NCBI GenBank assembly: GCA_963790405.1
Contig: CAWBOJ010000003.1
Span: 434,001 to 498,000 of the forward strand
Direction of reading: 5' to 3'
Origin: JBGSMX01 sp963790405
GTDB taxonomy: Bacteria; Actinomycetota; Coriobacteriia; Anaerosomatales; JAGXFU01
DNA length: 64,000 nt
Shown: positions 39,654 through 48,729 of the stretch, piece by piece
Layout of the letters: each line of letters starts with the position of its first letter
Numbering within the stretch: position 1 is the first letter of the stretch
Made by a program: the position numbers and the translations under genes
Notes under the pieces: model-generated
Database searches by the model: none
The model's input: the letters and a program-made list of their open reading frames with translations, nothing else
Told to the model about the DNA's origin: nothing

Positions 39654-39780
39654 CAGCTGAAGGGGAGTAGTGATCTTCGCCGATCAGGCGGAGAGGTCGC
39701 ATCGACATGCTGGGCTCACGGGCCCCGGTGCGACCGGACTCTAAGCAAGCGTCTACGCGAGACCTTTGGCGGATGTGACG
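39654..39780 (+). promoter_or_regulatory. yybP-ykoY-like manganese riboswitch
   Basis: The leader of the UPF0016 gene begins GAAGGGGAGTAG and ends GCGAGACCTTTGGCGG, the two conserved flanks of yybP-ykoY RNAs, whose P1 stem pairs AAGG-type and CCTT-type ends. Between them lie several GC-rich hairpins (for example GGTCGCA...TGCGACC, 39695-39735). The element binds Mn2+ and turns on manganese export genes, and UPF0016/TMEM165 proteins are among its commonest targets. Boundaries are approximate. Confidence 0.85.
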
Positions 39781-39858
39781 TCCTCATGCACCGGCACGAG
39801 GCGCGCGTTCGTCGGAGGTCTCTTGTGTTCTCCGGCGCAAAGACGATCTGAGGTACCC

Positions 39859-40527
39859 GTGGGATACATGTTCGCCATCGCGTTCGTCTTGATCATGATC
39901 GGTGAGCTGGCCGACAAGTCGCAGCTCATGGCGATGACTCTCGCGACCCGCTACAAGGCGTGGCAGGTTCTTCTCGGCATTCTCATCGCCACCTTCGTCG
40001 TTCACTTCTTCACGGCACTGGCAGGCCAGGCCCTGGGCGGATTCATCCCCCAAGCGATGCTTCCGTGGCTCAGCGGCGTCCTGTTCATCGGCTTCGGGAT
40101 TTGGACGCTGCGCGGCGATTCGATAGATGAGTCCGAGGCCGAACGCGGAGCGGGTCGGTTCGGTCCGATCATTGCCACGACCGTCGCGTTCTTCTTCGCC
40201 GAGCTCGGTGACAAGACGCAGATCATGACACTCACGATCGCCGCTGACCCCGGACTCGCCCTCGTGACCTACCTCAAGGATGCGGGGCCGGCTGTCCAAA
40301 GCTTCCTCGAATCTACCGGCCTTGGCCCCACCGAGACGACCGAGATGGCTCGCTTCTGGGCCGTGACGCTCGGTTCGACCGTGGGAATGGTCGCGGCCGA
40401 CGCCGTTGCCATTGCGGTGGGCCGGCTCCTCGGCAAGAAGATGCCGGAGAGGACGCTGCGTGTGCTGTCCGGGACGTTCTTCATCATCTTCGGAGTGTTC
40501 GCCATCGTGTCGGCGTACCTGGGGTAG
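39859..40527 (+). CDS. UPF0016/TMEM165-GDT1 family manganese exporter
   Basis: A 222-residue membrane protein with six helices in two homologous halves. Each half carries the family metal motif ExGDK-like: MIGELADKSQLMAMTLATRY near residue 13 and FFAELGDKTQIMTLTIAAD near residue 115. The acidic residues of these motifs form the cation pathway for Mn2+ (or Ca2+) exchange. GTG at 39859 follows GAGG; ATG 39868 is close by. The yybP-ykoY-like leader directly upstream supports Mn2+ export as its job. Confidence 0.92.
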   Translation: MGYMFAIAFVLIMIGELADKSQLMAMTLATRYKAWQVLLGILIATFVVHFFTALAGQALGGFIPQAMLPWLSGVLFIGFGIWTLRGDSIDESEAERGAGRFGPIIATTVAFFFAELGDKTQIMTLTIAADPGLALVTYLKDAGPAVQSFLESTGLGPTETTEMARFWAVTLGSTVGMVAADAVAIAVGRLLGKKMPERTLRVLSGTFFIIFGVFAIVSAYLG

Positions 40528-40727
40528 AGACGAGCTTCGGCTGCGGCCATTACCCACGCGAACGGTCACAGAATGTCGCACTTTCTCTCGGACACGGATA
40601 CTGTACGAAGTTGTGTCCAAGAAATCCGGCGCCGCCGCACGCGCTACTCCAATTCCACTATCCTTAGACGCAGGGCGTTCATCCACTGTTGGCATGTCAA
40701 TCTGTCGAGAACCAATGGAGCGATTCG

Positions 40728-42254
40728 TTGAACCAGCTCAAGTGGGGCGTGCTGCTTTCGTACCTGTCGATGGGGCTCGGCATCCTCATCTCGCTTGTCT
40801 ACACGCCCTTCATGCTGCGCTTGCTCGGTCAAAGCGAGTGGGGACTCTACCAGCTCGTGGCATCGGTGGTGGGCTACCTCCAGCTGCTGAGCTTCGGCTT
40901 TGCTGGCGCATACATACGGTTCTATGCCCGAGCGGCCGCGAGCGAGTCCGAGAACGAAGTTGCTCAGCTAAACGGACTCTTCCTCGTGGTCTTCCTTGTA
41001 ATCGGCATGATTACGGTCGTGGTGGGTGCGGTGCTGGTGGCAAACGCCCGGCTCGTACTTGGTAGCAAGCTCACGCCTCAGGAGCTCGATACCGCAAGGA
41101 TCCTGATAGGTGTGATGACGTTGACCGTGGCAATCTCGTTTCCAGCTAGTGTGTTCAGCTCGTTTGTGACTGCAAACGAGCGGTTTGTCTTTCGGCGAGC
41201 GCTTGATCTCATCCGAGTGGTCAGCACGCCTGCGCTCATGGTGCTGGTGCTGGTTGCCGGTTACAAGTCGGTGGGCATGGCGGTGGTTGCAGCGGCAGTG
41301 GCTCTCATGGTTGCGGCAATCAATGTCGCCTACTGCGTTGGGCGCATCAACATGCGCATCTCGCTCAGGGGGTTCAACCTAGCGCTCTTGCTCGAGGTCG
41401 GTGTGTTCTCATCATTCATTTTCATCAACATGGTTGTTGATCAAGCAAACTGGAATGTGGACAAGTTCATCCTTGGGAGATTCGGCGGCACGGCTGCTGT
41501 CGCCGTGTACGCGCTGGCAGCCCAACTCAGTACCTACTATCTATCGTTATCCAATACGGTCTCGAGTGTCTTTGCTCCTCGGGTGAACCGCATAGTCGTA
41601 GCGACGGACGACAACACCGAGCTCACGCGTCTGTTCACCCGTGTTGGCCGAATTCAGTTTCTGATACTGATGCTCGTATGTTCGGGCCTTGTGGTATTCG
41701 GCCGCCCGTTCATCGGGATGTGGGCAGGATTGGATTATGTGGGTGCCTATCCGATCATGCTGCTCCTGGTTGTGCCGGTCACAATCCCGTTGATCCAGAA
41801 TCTTGGCATCGAGATTCAGCAGGCCAAGAACATGCATCAGTTCCGTTCGTGGCTTTACCTCGGCATTGCGGTGGCGAACGTCGCGCTGTCGATTCCCCTT
41901 GCGCAGCGCTTCGGTGGTGTGGGGGCCGCACTGGGTACCGCGGCGGCGTTGTTGTTGGGCAACGGACTGATCATGAACTGGTACTACTCGAGACGAGTGG
42001 GCCTGGACATGGCGTACTTCTGGAAGGGTATCGTGGCGTTCGTGCCTGCACTCGTGCCAGTTATCTTGGTCGGGGCGGCCATCATGCGCTTCGCGGACCT
42101 ACAGGGTGTGAGGCAGTTGGCGGCATGGGGTGTGGCGTATGTGGCGGTGTACGGCGTATGTATGTGGTTCTCTGGTATGAATGACGCCGAACGCGACATC
42201 ATTGGCAAGCCACTCGCCCGTGGGCTGAGGCGCCTCAAGTCAGCAGCGCGATAG
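40728..42254 (+). CDS. Wzx-type polysaccharide flippase (MATE/MOP superfamily)
   Basis: A 508-residue protein with about fourteen hydrophobic helices that moves lipid-linked glycan units across the membrane. It opens NQLKWGVLLSYLSMGLGILI and LVYTPFMLRLLGQSEWGLYQ, a standard start for this flippase family. I chose TTG at 40728 (behind TGGAGCG) because it gives exactly that N-terminus; the ORF extends to 40689. It is the first gene of the surface-glycan locus on the + strand and is 11 bases before the next gene. Confidence 0.88.
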   Translation: MNQLKWGVLLSYLSMGLGILISLVYTPFMLRLLGQSEWGLYQLVASVVGYLQLLSFGFAGAYIRFYARAAASESENEVAQLNGLFLVVFLVIGMITVVVGAVLVANARLVLGSKLTPQELDTARILIGVMTLTVAISFPASVFSSFVTANERFVFRRALDLIRVVSTPALMVLVLVAGYKSVGMAVVAAAVALMVAAINVAYCVGRINMRISLRGFNLALLLEVGVFSSFIFINMVVDQANWNVDKFILGRFGGTAAVAVYALAAQLSTYYLSLSNTVSSVFAPRVNRIVVATDDNTELTRLFTRVGRIQFLILMLVCSGLVVFGRPFIGMWAGLDYVGAYPIMLLLVVPVTIPLIQNLGIEIQQAKNMHQFRSWLYLGIAVANVALSIPLAQRFGGVGAALGTAAALLLGNGLIMNWYYSRRVGLDMAYFWKGIVAFVPALVPVILVGAAIMRFADLQGVRQLAAWGVAYVAVYGVCMWFSGMNDAERDIIGKPLARGLRRLKSAAR

Positions 42255-42265
42255 GGTCGACCGTC

Positions 42266-43447
42266 ATGGCGGGAGTGAGCCAGATAACCAACTACGTAGA
42301 CATAGGCGATCTCTGTGTAGGTTGCTACGCATGTGCAGTGGTGTGTCCGGATGAGGCCATCGACATGGTGGCCGATTGCCATGGGTTCTGGTATCCGGAG
42401 GTGGATCCGTCACGCTGCACAGAGTGCGGGCGCTGCAGACGTGTCTGCCCGGTGCTAACTCCGGCCGAGACGAACTCCGAGCCCGATGCATACGCATGCA
42501 GGGCGGTTGACGGCTCACTGCGGAAGGAGAGTTCATCAGGCGGCGTGTTCAGCCTACTTGCGCGGCGCGTCATCGATTCGGGTGGGGTGGTGTTTGGCGC
42601 AGCGCTAGACAGCACCCTCGATGTCCTGCACGAGCGTGCAGAGGGAGAGGACGCTCTCGCACGTTTGCGGGGCTCGAAGTATGTGCAAAGCCGGGTGGGG
42701 GACAGCTATCGCCAGGTGAGGGAGCTTCTCGAAGCTCAGCGCCCTGTGCTGTTCTCGGGCACTCACTGTCAGGTGGCGGGGCTGAAGGCGTTTCTCGGGC
42801 GGGAGTATGCGGGTCTTCTGTGTGTCGACGTTGTCTGTCATGGTGTGCCTTCGTCCCACGTGTGGCATCGCTACATCGCCTTTCTCGAGGACAAGGTCGA
42901 CGGGAAGGCCACCGCGGCCGCCTTCCGGCGCAAGGACGAGGGTTGGAGGGCGTACTCGGTGGCCGTTAGGTTCGACAACGGCGCGCAGTACCGTCAGTCG
43001 CTGAGGCGAGACCCGTACATGCGAGCGTTCCTGTCCGATATCTGCCTTCGGCCTTCGTGCTATGCGTGTCGTTTCAAGGGACTCGAGCGTGCCAGTGATA
43101 TCACGCTGGGCGACTTCTGGGGTGTGGAGCATGTTGTACCGGAGTTGGACGATGACACAGGCACCTCGCTCGTGATGGTGAACAGTGGTGCCGGCCGCTT
43201 GGCTTTCGACAGTATTGCAGGCGCAATTGACAAGCGGGAGGCTTCGGCCGAAGCGGCCATCCGTGGCAATTGGGCGGTGGTACGATCTGCGCGCGCAAAC
43301 CCGAAGACGACGGCCTTCTATCGTGATCTCGACAGGATCCGATTCGATCGGCTGGTACGCAAATACTGCTCTCCCGGTCTGCTGAGGCGCGGTCGCATAC
43401 GCATCGCACGCATCATCAGGAGGGTGTTTCCTGCACGGCCACGCTGA
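42266..43447 (+). CDS. Coenzyme F420 hydrogenase/dehydrogenase beta-subunit family protein of glycan loci
   Basis: A 393-residue protein. The N-terminus has two 4Fe-4S motifs (LCVGCYACAVVCPDEAI and CTECGRCRRVCPV), followed by KESSSGGVFSLLARRVID and the FrhB C-terminal domain (VLFSGTHCQVAGLKAFLG, VDVVCHGVPSSHVWHRY, ITLGDFWGVE). Proteins of this kind are often encoded beside polysaccharide pyruvyl transferases and GT2 enzymes, as here. They probably carry out a flavin- and Fe-S-dependent redox step on a sugar or its precursor. The specific reaction is not known to me. Confidence 0.85.
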   Translation: MAGVSQITNYVDIGDLCVGCYACAVVCPDEAIDMVADCHGFWYPEVDPSRCTECGRCRRVCPVLTPAETNSEPDAYACRAVDGSLRKESSSGGVFSLLARRVIDSGGVVFGAALDSTLDVLHERAEGEDALARLRGSKYVQSRVGDSYRQVRELLEAQRPVLFSGTHCQVAGLKAFLGREYAGLLCVDVVCHGVPSSHVWHRYIAFLEDKVDGKATAAAFRRKDEGWRAYSVAVRFDNGAQYRQSLRRDPYMRAFLSDICLRPSCYACRFKGLERASDITLGDFWGVEHVVPELDDDTGTSLVMVNSGAGRLAFDSIAGAIDKREASAEAAIRGNWAVVRSARANPKTTAFYRDLDRIRFDRLVRKYCSPGLLRRGRIRIARIIRRVFPARPR

Positions 43448-43644
43448 CACAGTGCCTTGCAGTTGGGCCAGATGGAGGAGAAACCGCAGGAATTCGTACA
43501 CCACTACCGGGGACGTTAGCCAGTTGACTTGTGGCATACTTACGAGTCAATCCTGCCAAGGCTCGCACCGCCTACGCCAGCGGCACCAAGCGACCAAGGA
43601 GAGCCGCTGCATTTCCCCGGCAGCAAGGAGCACGAAGCCAAGTC

Positions 43645-44673
43645 ATGACTTCCGCAGACGGCGCACTAGTCACTGTCATCATCCCCGTATACAACACCGA
43701 GGCGTACCTCGATCGCTGTGTCACGAGTGTGAGACAGCAGTCCTACTCGAATCTCGAAATCATACAGGTTGATGATGGCTCGTCTGATCGCTGCCCCGGG
43801 ATGTGCGATGCGTTTGCGTGTGCTGATCCGCGAATCAGCGTCATACATCAGGCGAACGCCGGAGCGGGGGTCGCACGCAACACAGCTCTTGATGTTGCCA
43901 GGGGCGAGTTCATCATGTTCGTCGACTCCGATGACTACATTCAGCCGGACATGGTGCAAGAGCTCGTATCCGTGGCGCAGGAGGATGCTGCCGACCTGGC
44001 TCTTTGCGGCTTCCGTCTAGTTGACGACATTCGAACCGTAGACCACATCTACCATCACTCTCGCATGCAATTCGACAATGAGTCATTGATGCGGGATTAC
44101 CTCTCCCTCGGGGCCACAATTGGGGCGCCGTGGGCCAAACTGTACAGGCGACACCTCTTCAACGAAGTGAGATTTCCATCGATTCGGTATCGCGAAGACA
44201 GCTATGTCATGCACGAGATTCTTGGCCAGGCGAAGAAGGCCACCTTTGTCCCGGAGCCTCTCTACGTGCAATGCGTCAGAGAAGACAGTACCGAGCGGAA
44301 ACCGTTTGACACCGTCAAGCTAGATACAGTGCTCGAGATTGCGGAACGTCTCCTGGACTACACGAGCAGGCATTATCCTGAGCTCGTGCAGTATGCCCAC
44401 TACCGCAAAGCGCATTACCTGGCTTCGCTGATGCTGAGAATTCAGGCTGGACCGCAGCGTCGAAGTCTCCGACCAACCTATCGCGTACTCCAGAGTCAAC
44501 TGCAAGAAGAGCTTGCCATACTTGACGGATTCTCACTGCCAGAGAACTCGACCTTCCTGCTGCATGCAGCCAGCGATGATCTCGTCTTTCGGCTGCGCTG
44601 CATGCGGTTCGCTGCCGCTCATGCGATCAAACGGCTGCTCGCACGCCTGCGGCCCTCGGCCCAGCCAAGCTAG
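43645..44673 (+). CDS. Family 2 glycosyltransferase
   Basis: A 342-residue GT-A glycosyltransferase. Nucleotide-sugar binding starts VTVIIPVYNTEAYLDRCVTS and QVDDGSSDRCP; the metal DxD is FVDSDDYIQPD; acceptor region includes GAPWAKLYRRHLF and RYREDSYVMHEIL. ATG at 43645 begins eight residues before the first strand, with AAGGAG 14 bases upstream; longer starts back to 43531 look non-coding. A TTGACT box at about 43524 may belong to its promoter. Sugar not determined. Confidence 0.9.
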   Translation: MTSADGALVTVIIPVYNTEAYLDRCVTSVRQQSYSNLEIIQVDDGSSDRCPGMCDAFACADPRISVIHQANAGAGVARNTALDVARGEFIMFVDSDDYIQPDMVQELVSVAQEDAADLALCGFRLVDDIRTVDHIYHHSRMQFDNESLMRDYLSLGATIGAPWAKLYRRHLFNEVRFPSIRYREDSYVMHEILGQAKKATFVPEPLYVQCVREDSTERKPFDTVKLDTVLEIAERLLDYTSRHYPELVQYAHYRKAHYLASLMLRIQAGPQRRSLRPTYRVLQSQLQEELAILDGFSLPENSTFLLHAASDDLVFRLRCMRFAAAHAIKRLLARLRPSAQPS

Positions 44674-44678
44674 GAGCG

Positions 44679-45779
44679 ATGATGGTCGGGAAACGCAGGG
44701 ATGTAGGAATCGTCACCATCTACAGCATGGCTAATTACGGCAACCGCCTCCAGAACTATGCTGTGCACAGTATTCTTGCGAGCCGTGGCTATGGGGCTCG
44801 TACCCTGGTGCTTAAGCGTAGATACGTCCAAGGTGCTATCGCCGACGTGGCGCGACACATCGTCGGATGCTGTGCATGGTGGAGAACGGAATCCCGCAGG
44901 TACCGCAACTTCTATCGTTTCAATCGACTGATTCCCCATGCAAGATTTCTCTCCCATCGGCACCTTGAACACTCTCGAGACACCTATGCGTGCTTTGTGG
45001 TTGGGAGTGACCAAATCTGGCATCCCCGCTACACCAGACTTGGAGGCAGGCAGTTTCTCGACTGGGCCCATGACTACCAGCGCATTGCTCTCGCGCCAAG
45101 CTTCGGAGTGGCAGAGGTAGCCACAGATGTGCGGACTGACTACGCACACGGACTCGACCTGTTTGCACGCCTATCCGTTCGTGAGGATGCAGGCGCTCGC
45201 CTAATTCGGGACTTGTCTGGTCGTTCCGCCACTGTCCTGATCGATCCAACCCTCGTACTCACCGCGGACGAATGGCGCACCGTGGCGCGGCGTTCAGAGC
45301 GACCTTCATGCCCATACATCCTTACCTACTTTCTCGGTGAGGTATCCCCGAATCGCATCGCCGCCATTCAGGCTTTCGCCAAGTCACATTCTCTGGCAGT
45401 GATCGGCCTGATGGACCGCTCAAATCCAGCAATCTACACGTCAGGACCATCAGAGTTCATAGACCTAATCGACAATGCGGCGTGCGTCTTCACTGATTCT
45501 TTCCACGGCTCGGTATTCTCGCTGCTGCTGAAGACCCCATTCACTCTCTTTGACCGAGAGGATGGCCAAGCCTCGATGTCATCGAGAGTGGACACTTTCG
45601 TGCGCACATTTGGCCTCGAGCACACGCTGTACTCTAAGTCGGGGCTCCAGAATGCCCTGTCGACCGACGGGTACGCAGAAGCATACGAGACGCTCGGTAC
45701 TGAGCGGATGAGGTTCCTCGAGTACTTGGACAACGAGCTCACGCGTGTCGAAGCTAGCTTGACCGATTCGAACAGCTGA
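44679..45779 (+). CDS. Polysaccharide pyruvyl transferase family protein
   Basis: A 366-residue GT-B-like protein of the family that transfers pyruvyl ketals (or related groups) to glycans. The opening VGIVTIYSMANYGNRLQNYA, the central FVVGSDQIWHPRY with APSFGVAE, and the C-terminal VFTDSFHGSVFSLLLKTPF are family hallmarks. ATG 44679 or 44682, behind GGAG. It follows the GT2 gene by 5 bases. With the FrhB-like protein it suggests an acidic modification of the glycan. Confidence 0.9.
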   Translation: MMVGKRRDVGIVTIYSMANYGNRLQNYAVHSILASRGYGARTLVLKRRYVQGAIADVARHIVGCCAWWRTESRRYRNFYRFNRLIPHARFLSHRHLEHSRDTYACFVVGSDQIWHPRYTRLGGRQFLDWAHDYQRIALAPSFGVAEVATDVRTDYAHGLDLFARLSVREDAGARLIRDLSGRSATVLIDPTLVLTADEWRTVARRSERPSCPYILTYFLGEVSPNRIAAIQAFAKSHSLAVIGLMDRSNPAIYTSGPSEFIDLIDNAACVFTDSFHGSVFSLLLKTPFTLFDREDGQASMSSRVDTFVRTFGLEHTLYSKSGLQNALSTDGYAEAYETLGTERMRFLEYLDNELTRVEASLTDSNS

Positions 45780-45803
45780 TTGAGGCGATTGAGCGCCCCG
45801 GGT

Positions 45804-45828
45804 TTGACGGAAGACTCTGTTCTGTCAA
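45804..45828. terminator. Hairpin between convergent glycan genes
   Basis: TTGACGGAA and TTCTGTCAA pair over 9 positions (one G-U) around the loop GACTCTG, between the stop at 45779 (+) and the stop at 45857 (-). No long T-run, so termination efficiency is uncertain. Confidence 0.4.
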
Positions 45829-45856
45829 CTAGGGTCGGCTGGGTCACACTCTGCGC

Positions 45857-47086
45857 CTAGCGCTTCGCCGTCCGGTCATTTACTGCCTGGGTGAGGAGCG
45901 ATTCGAGTTCCTTGGCAAGTATGTTGCGGTCGAACCGCTCACGCGCGAGCTTGGCCGAAGCCTCTGACGCCCTGCGTAGCCATGCATCATCGTGCAACAG
46001 GGCGACGAGCTGCTGCGCTGCATGTTCGTAGTCATGTGCGTCCAGCATTGCGCCTGCGCCCGCCTCCAGAGCGATCTCTGTCTGATAGCCGGGGTGGTTC
46101 GAAAGGATGGGACGTTCAGCGGCCAGAGCGTCGAAGAACTTGTTCGTGACTGCGTTTACCCAGAGGTACTCTCGGTCGACGATGAGCGAGCTGGCGACAT
46201 TCGCGGTGCGCACCCACGACGCCGTCTCGAGCTTCGAGCGCAGTCCGAGCATGTACACGTTGCAGTCGAGCACACCAAGCTCGGCGGCGCGCGTCTTCAC
46301 CAGCTCGAATTCACGCCCGCCGCCTACAATGACGAACCGCAACTCAGGGTCGATAGCCTTGACGTGTGATGCGACTTCGACCAACCACCCGACGCCGTTG
46401 ACCAATCCTAGGGCGCCAGCGTACACAAGCATCTTGCGCTCGCCGAGCCATTCATGGGTCTCTCGAAGTTGCCGCGCGGCCCTATCGTCCCCGAAAAACT
46501 CAACGTCGCTACCGTTTGGGATGAGGGTTATGCGATCTTCGGGATAGCCGACCTCGACCACATGGCGCTTCATGCCTGGTGCGAGTGCCACGATCCGGCG
46601 GGCGCCGCGGTAGGCCCAGCGTTCGAGGCCGTGCGCCAGACCCTTCGAGACGGGGTCTTTCAGTGCGCCTAGTGCGATGGGTACCGTGGGCCACAGGTCG
46701 CGGACCTCAAGTACGTAGGGAACGCGATGCCACGCCGCCGCAAGACGACCGGGAATCGCAATGGTCAGCGGAGTGCTGGTGGCGAACACGACATCGGTTG
46801 GAACGCGCATCGTGCGAAGGGTCGCGCAAACGGCGAAGACTACGAAGGCGTACGTGCGACGCAGATAGCCCATAGTGTTCGAGTACGGAACCGAGACCCG
46901 ATGCACCGTCATTCCGGCGACTTCCGACACCTGCCATTTCGGCCAGAAGCGGTCGCCTTCAAAGGCCGAGGATATGATGCTGACGTCATGCCCGGCCTCG
47001 ACGAGCCGTCGACCCATCTCGTAGGAACGGGTTCCGCCCACTTCCTCCGGTGTCGTGAAGTACTGATGCAGATACGTGATGCGCAA
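45857..47086 (-). CDS. Family 4 glycosyltransferase
   Basis: A 409-residue GT-B enzyme. N-terminal domain: RITYLHQYFTTPEEVGGTRS, glycine-rich acceptor loop, then VVFATSTPLTIAIPGRLAA and LEVRDLWPTVPIALGAL, found in fucosamine- and related GT4 enzymes (WbuB/WbnK-like). C-terminal donor site: KMLVYAGALGLVNGVGWLVE and TNKFFDALAAERPILSNH with EIALEAGAGA. Start: TTG at 47086 lies one base after the upstream stop with AAGGGCGG in front; TTG at 47107 is the longer option. It forms an operon with the next gene on the minus strand. Confidence 0.88.
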   Translation of the reverse strand: MRITYLHQYFTTPEEVGGTRSYEMGRRLVEAGHDVSIISSAFEGDRFWPKWQVSEVAGMTVHRVSVPYSNTMGYLRRTYAFVVFAVCATLRTMRVPTDVVFATSTPLTIAIPGRLAAAWHRVPYVLEVRDLWPTVPIALGALKDPVSKGLAHGLERWAYRGARRIVALAPGMKRHVVEVGYPEDRITLIPNGSDVEFFGDDRAARQLRETHEWLGERKMLVYAGALGLVNGVGWLVEVASHVKAIDPELRFVIVGGGREFELVKTRAAELGVLDCNVYMLGLRSKLETASWVRTANVASSLIVDREYLWVNAVTNKFFDALAAERPILSNHPGYQTEIALEAGAGAMLDAHDYEHAAQQLVALLHDDAWLRRASEASAKLARERFDRNILAKELESLLTQAVNDRTAKR

Positions 47087-47087
47087 G

Positions 47088-48201
47088 CTACGACCGCCCT
47101 TCGGCAATCCGGTCGTACAATGCTGTCAGCTGCTGCGCCTCATTTTCCCAGTTCAGCCGTGTCTCGATGGCCTCGCGCCCTAAGCGCCCGTACTTGGCAA
47201 GGCGGTCCGGATCAGCTGCGAGATCTTCGATAGCTGCCGTCAGGGCGCTCGTGTCGTCCGGCTTGACGAGTACGCCGCAGCCCGCCTCGCTGACGATTCG
47301 CCTGATTGTGGGCAGGTCAGAGGCTATGACGGCGCATTCGGCAGCCATGTACTCGAACATCTTCGTCGGGCATGCCTCCATATGGTTGGGAGCCCGGTGG
47401 AGCAGCACGAACCCGATGTCACTCTGAGCCAGAAGCGCTGCAACGCCGTGACGATCGAGCCACTCATCGTGGTGTACGCGGCTCCATCCCGGGAGCGATT
47501 GCAGTTCCTCGGCGAGGCCGGGGTCTCGGATGGGTCCCGCAAGATGAAGAACCGCATCCAGATGGCTGTCAAGATCACCCACAGCCTGCACCATCTCGAC
47601 CGCACCCCTCAACCGGGTGATTATGCCGACGTAGGAGAGACGCAGGCCGTCGCCCCTGCGGCTGTCGCTCGCTCGTGGGGGGAATTCCTCGATGCGAGGA
47701 AAGTTCTCTACCAAGACCCAGTTTGAGACGAGTGACTCGTCGACGATGTCCGAGCGAGCGAATACGACCCCCCGGAGGTAGCGAGTCGAGAAGTCCGAGC
47801 GTGAGTCGCCAGATGCCGACCAGAAGCGTTCTGAGTACGCGTGGCACCCATTCCTTCGTCCGTATCTGTGCTGGGATGTCCTCGTGCATGTCGAACACCA
47901 CCGGGGCATGCTTGCTCAGACGGCGTGCGACCAAGAGCAGCTCGGGATCATGGATGTGGACGATGTCGGGTTGGGCGCGCAAGACCGCCTTTGCAACAGC
48001 GGGGACAACACTGGTGAACCGGCCGAATCGAGTCGATGCGCCTTCCACTATCACGACTTCGACACCAGGGATGTCCGGCTTGTCGCCGCGTGCGGCAACC
48101 AGCACCACTTCGTGGCCGTGTTCAGCAGCCGAGCGGCACTCCTTGTAGGCGATGCGGTTGTCCCCTGCCGGGTGTACGGTTGTCGCGTGGACGATCTTCA
48201 T
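47088..48201 (-). CDS. Family 4 glycosyltransferase, one frameshift
   Basis: A GT-B glycosyltransferase of about 370 residues after correction of one extra base (1114 bases, one over a multiple of three). N-terminal domain MKIVHATTVHPAGDNRIAYK, VEVVIVEGAS, DIVHIHDPELLLVARRL and VVFDMHEDIPAQ. C-terminal domain, in the second frame, ARSDIVDESLVSNWVLVENF, LSYVGIITRLRGAVEMVQAV and CPTKMFEYMAAECAVIASDL with the donor-binding E. The shift falls in the interdomain linker near 47770-47800, close to a run of six G. ATG at 48201 after AAAGGAACGC. First gene of the minus-strand pair. Confidence 0.87.
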
Positions 48202-48729
48202 GCGTTCCTTTCGTACACCCCTACTCTGAGAAGCGGCAGCGGTCGTTGAGCTTGGCGGCTACGACGGAAGACCAATGACTCGTCCTTCCGCAACAGAGAC
48301 CCGTCGACTCTTCGGAAGCGGCACAACCCGTGTAGTATAGCGCGCCTCTGCTCCGCCCAAGTGGTGTCGACACTTGCTCGTTGACGAAGGGCGCCGAGTC
48401 GAATTCGGAAGCATCGCAAACTGAGACATCAGGCCGCCTCGGCGAACCGTGATCTCTAGTCGTCGTTCCGTGCCTCGTTGTAGCGCAGTAGCTTGGTCAA
48501 TGTCCGGGTTCGGGATGTCTCCGTCGAATCCCCTTGGTGATGCCGCTCTCGGCGTCTAGATGTATAGTTGTTCAGGCGTGCTTGGCACCCTTTCGGATCT
48601 GGTGTGGAGACAGTCCCGAACAAGCCGCGGCGCGCAACCGATCCCTGTCACACGAGGGTTCGCCAAGACAAGAGTCGTGCAAAGCTACGAGCGTGCTCGA
48701 CGAGATGCCGCTCTCTGAGAGGAAATGGG
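48202..48729. other. Divergent intergenic region of the glycan locus
   Basis: About 530 bases without a supported gene. On the minus strand TATACT (complement of AGTATA, 48334-48339) with TTGGGC about 15 bases upstream is a plausible promoter for the two GT4 genes. On the plus strand a TATAGT near 48562 could serve the chain-length gene, which would then have a leader of about 160 bases. ORFs that cross this stretch have non-coding composition. Confidence 0.5.

Noticed and set aside
40689..40728. Longer start of the flippase at 40689
   Set aside because: Adds 13 residues not seen in the family; TTG 40728 gives the standard N-terminus.
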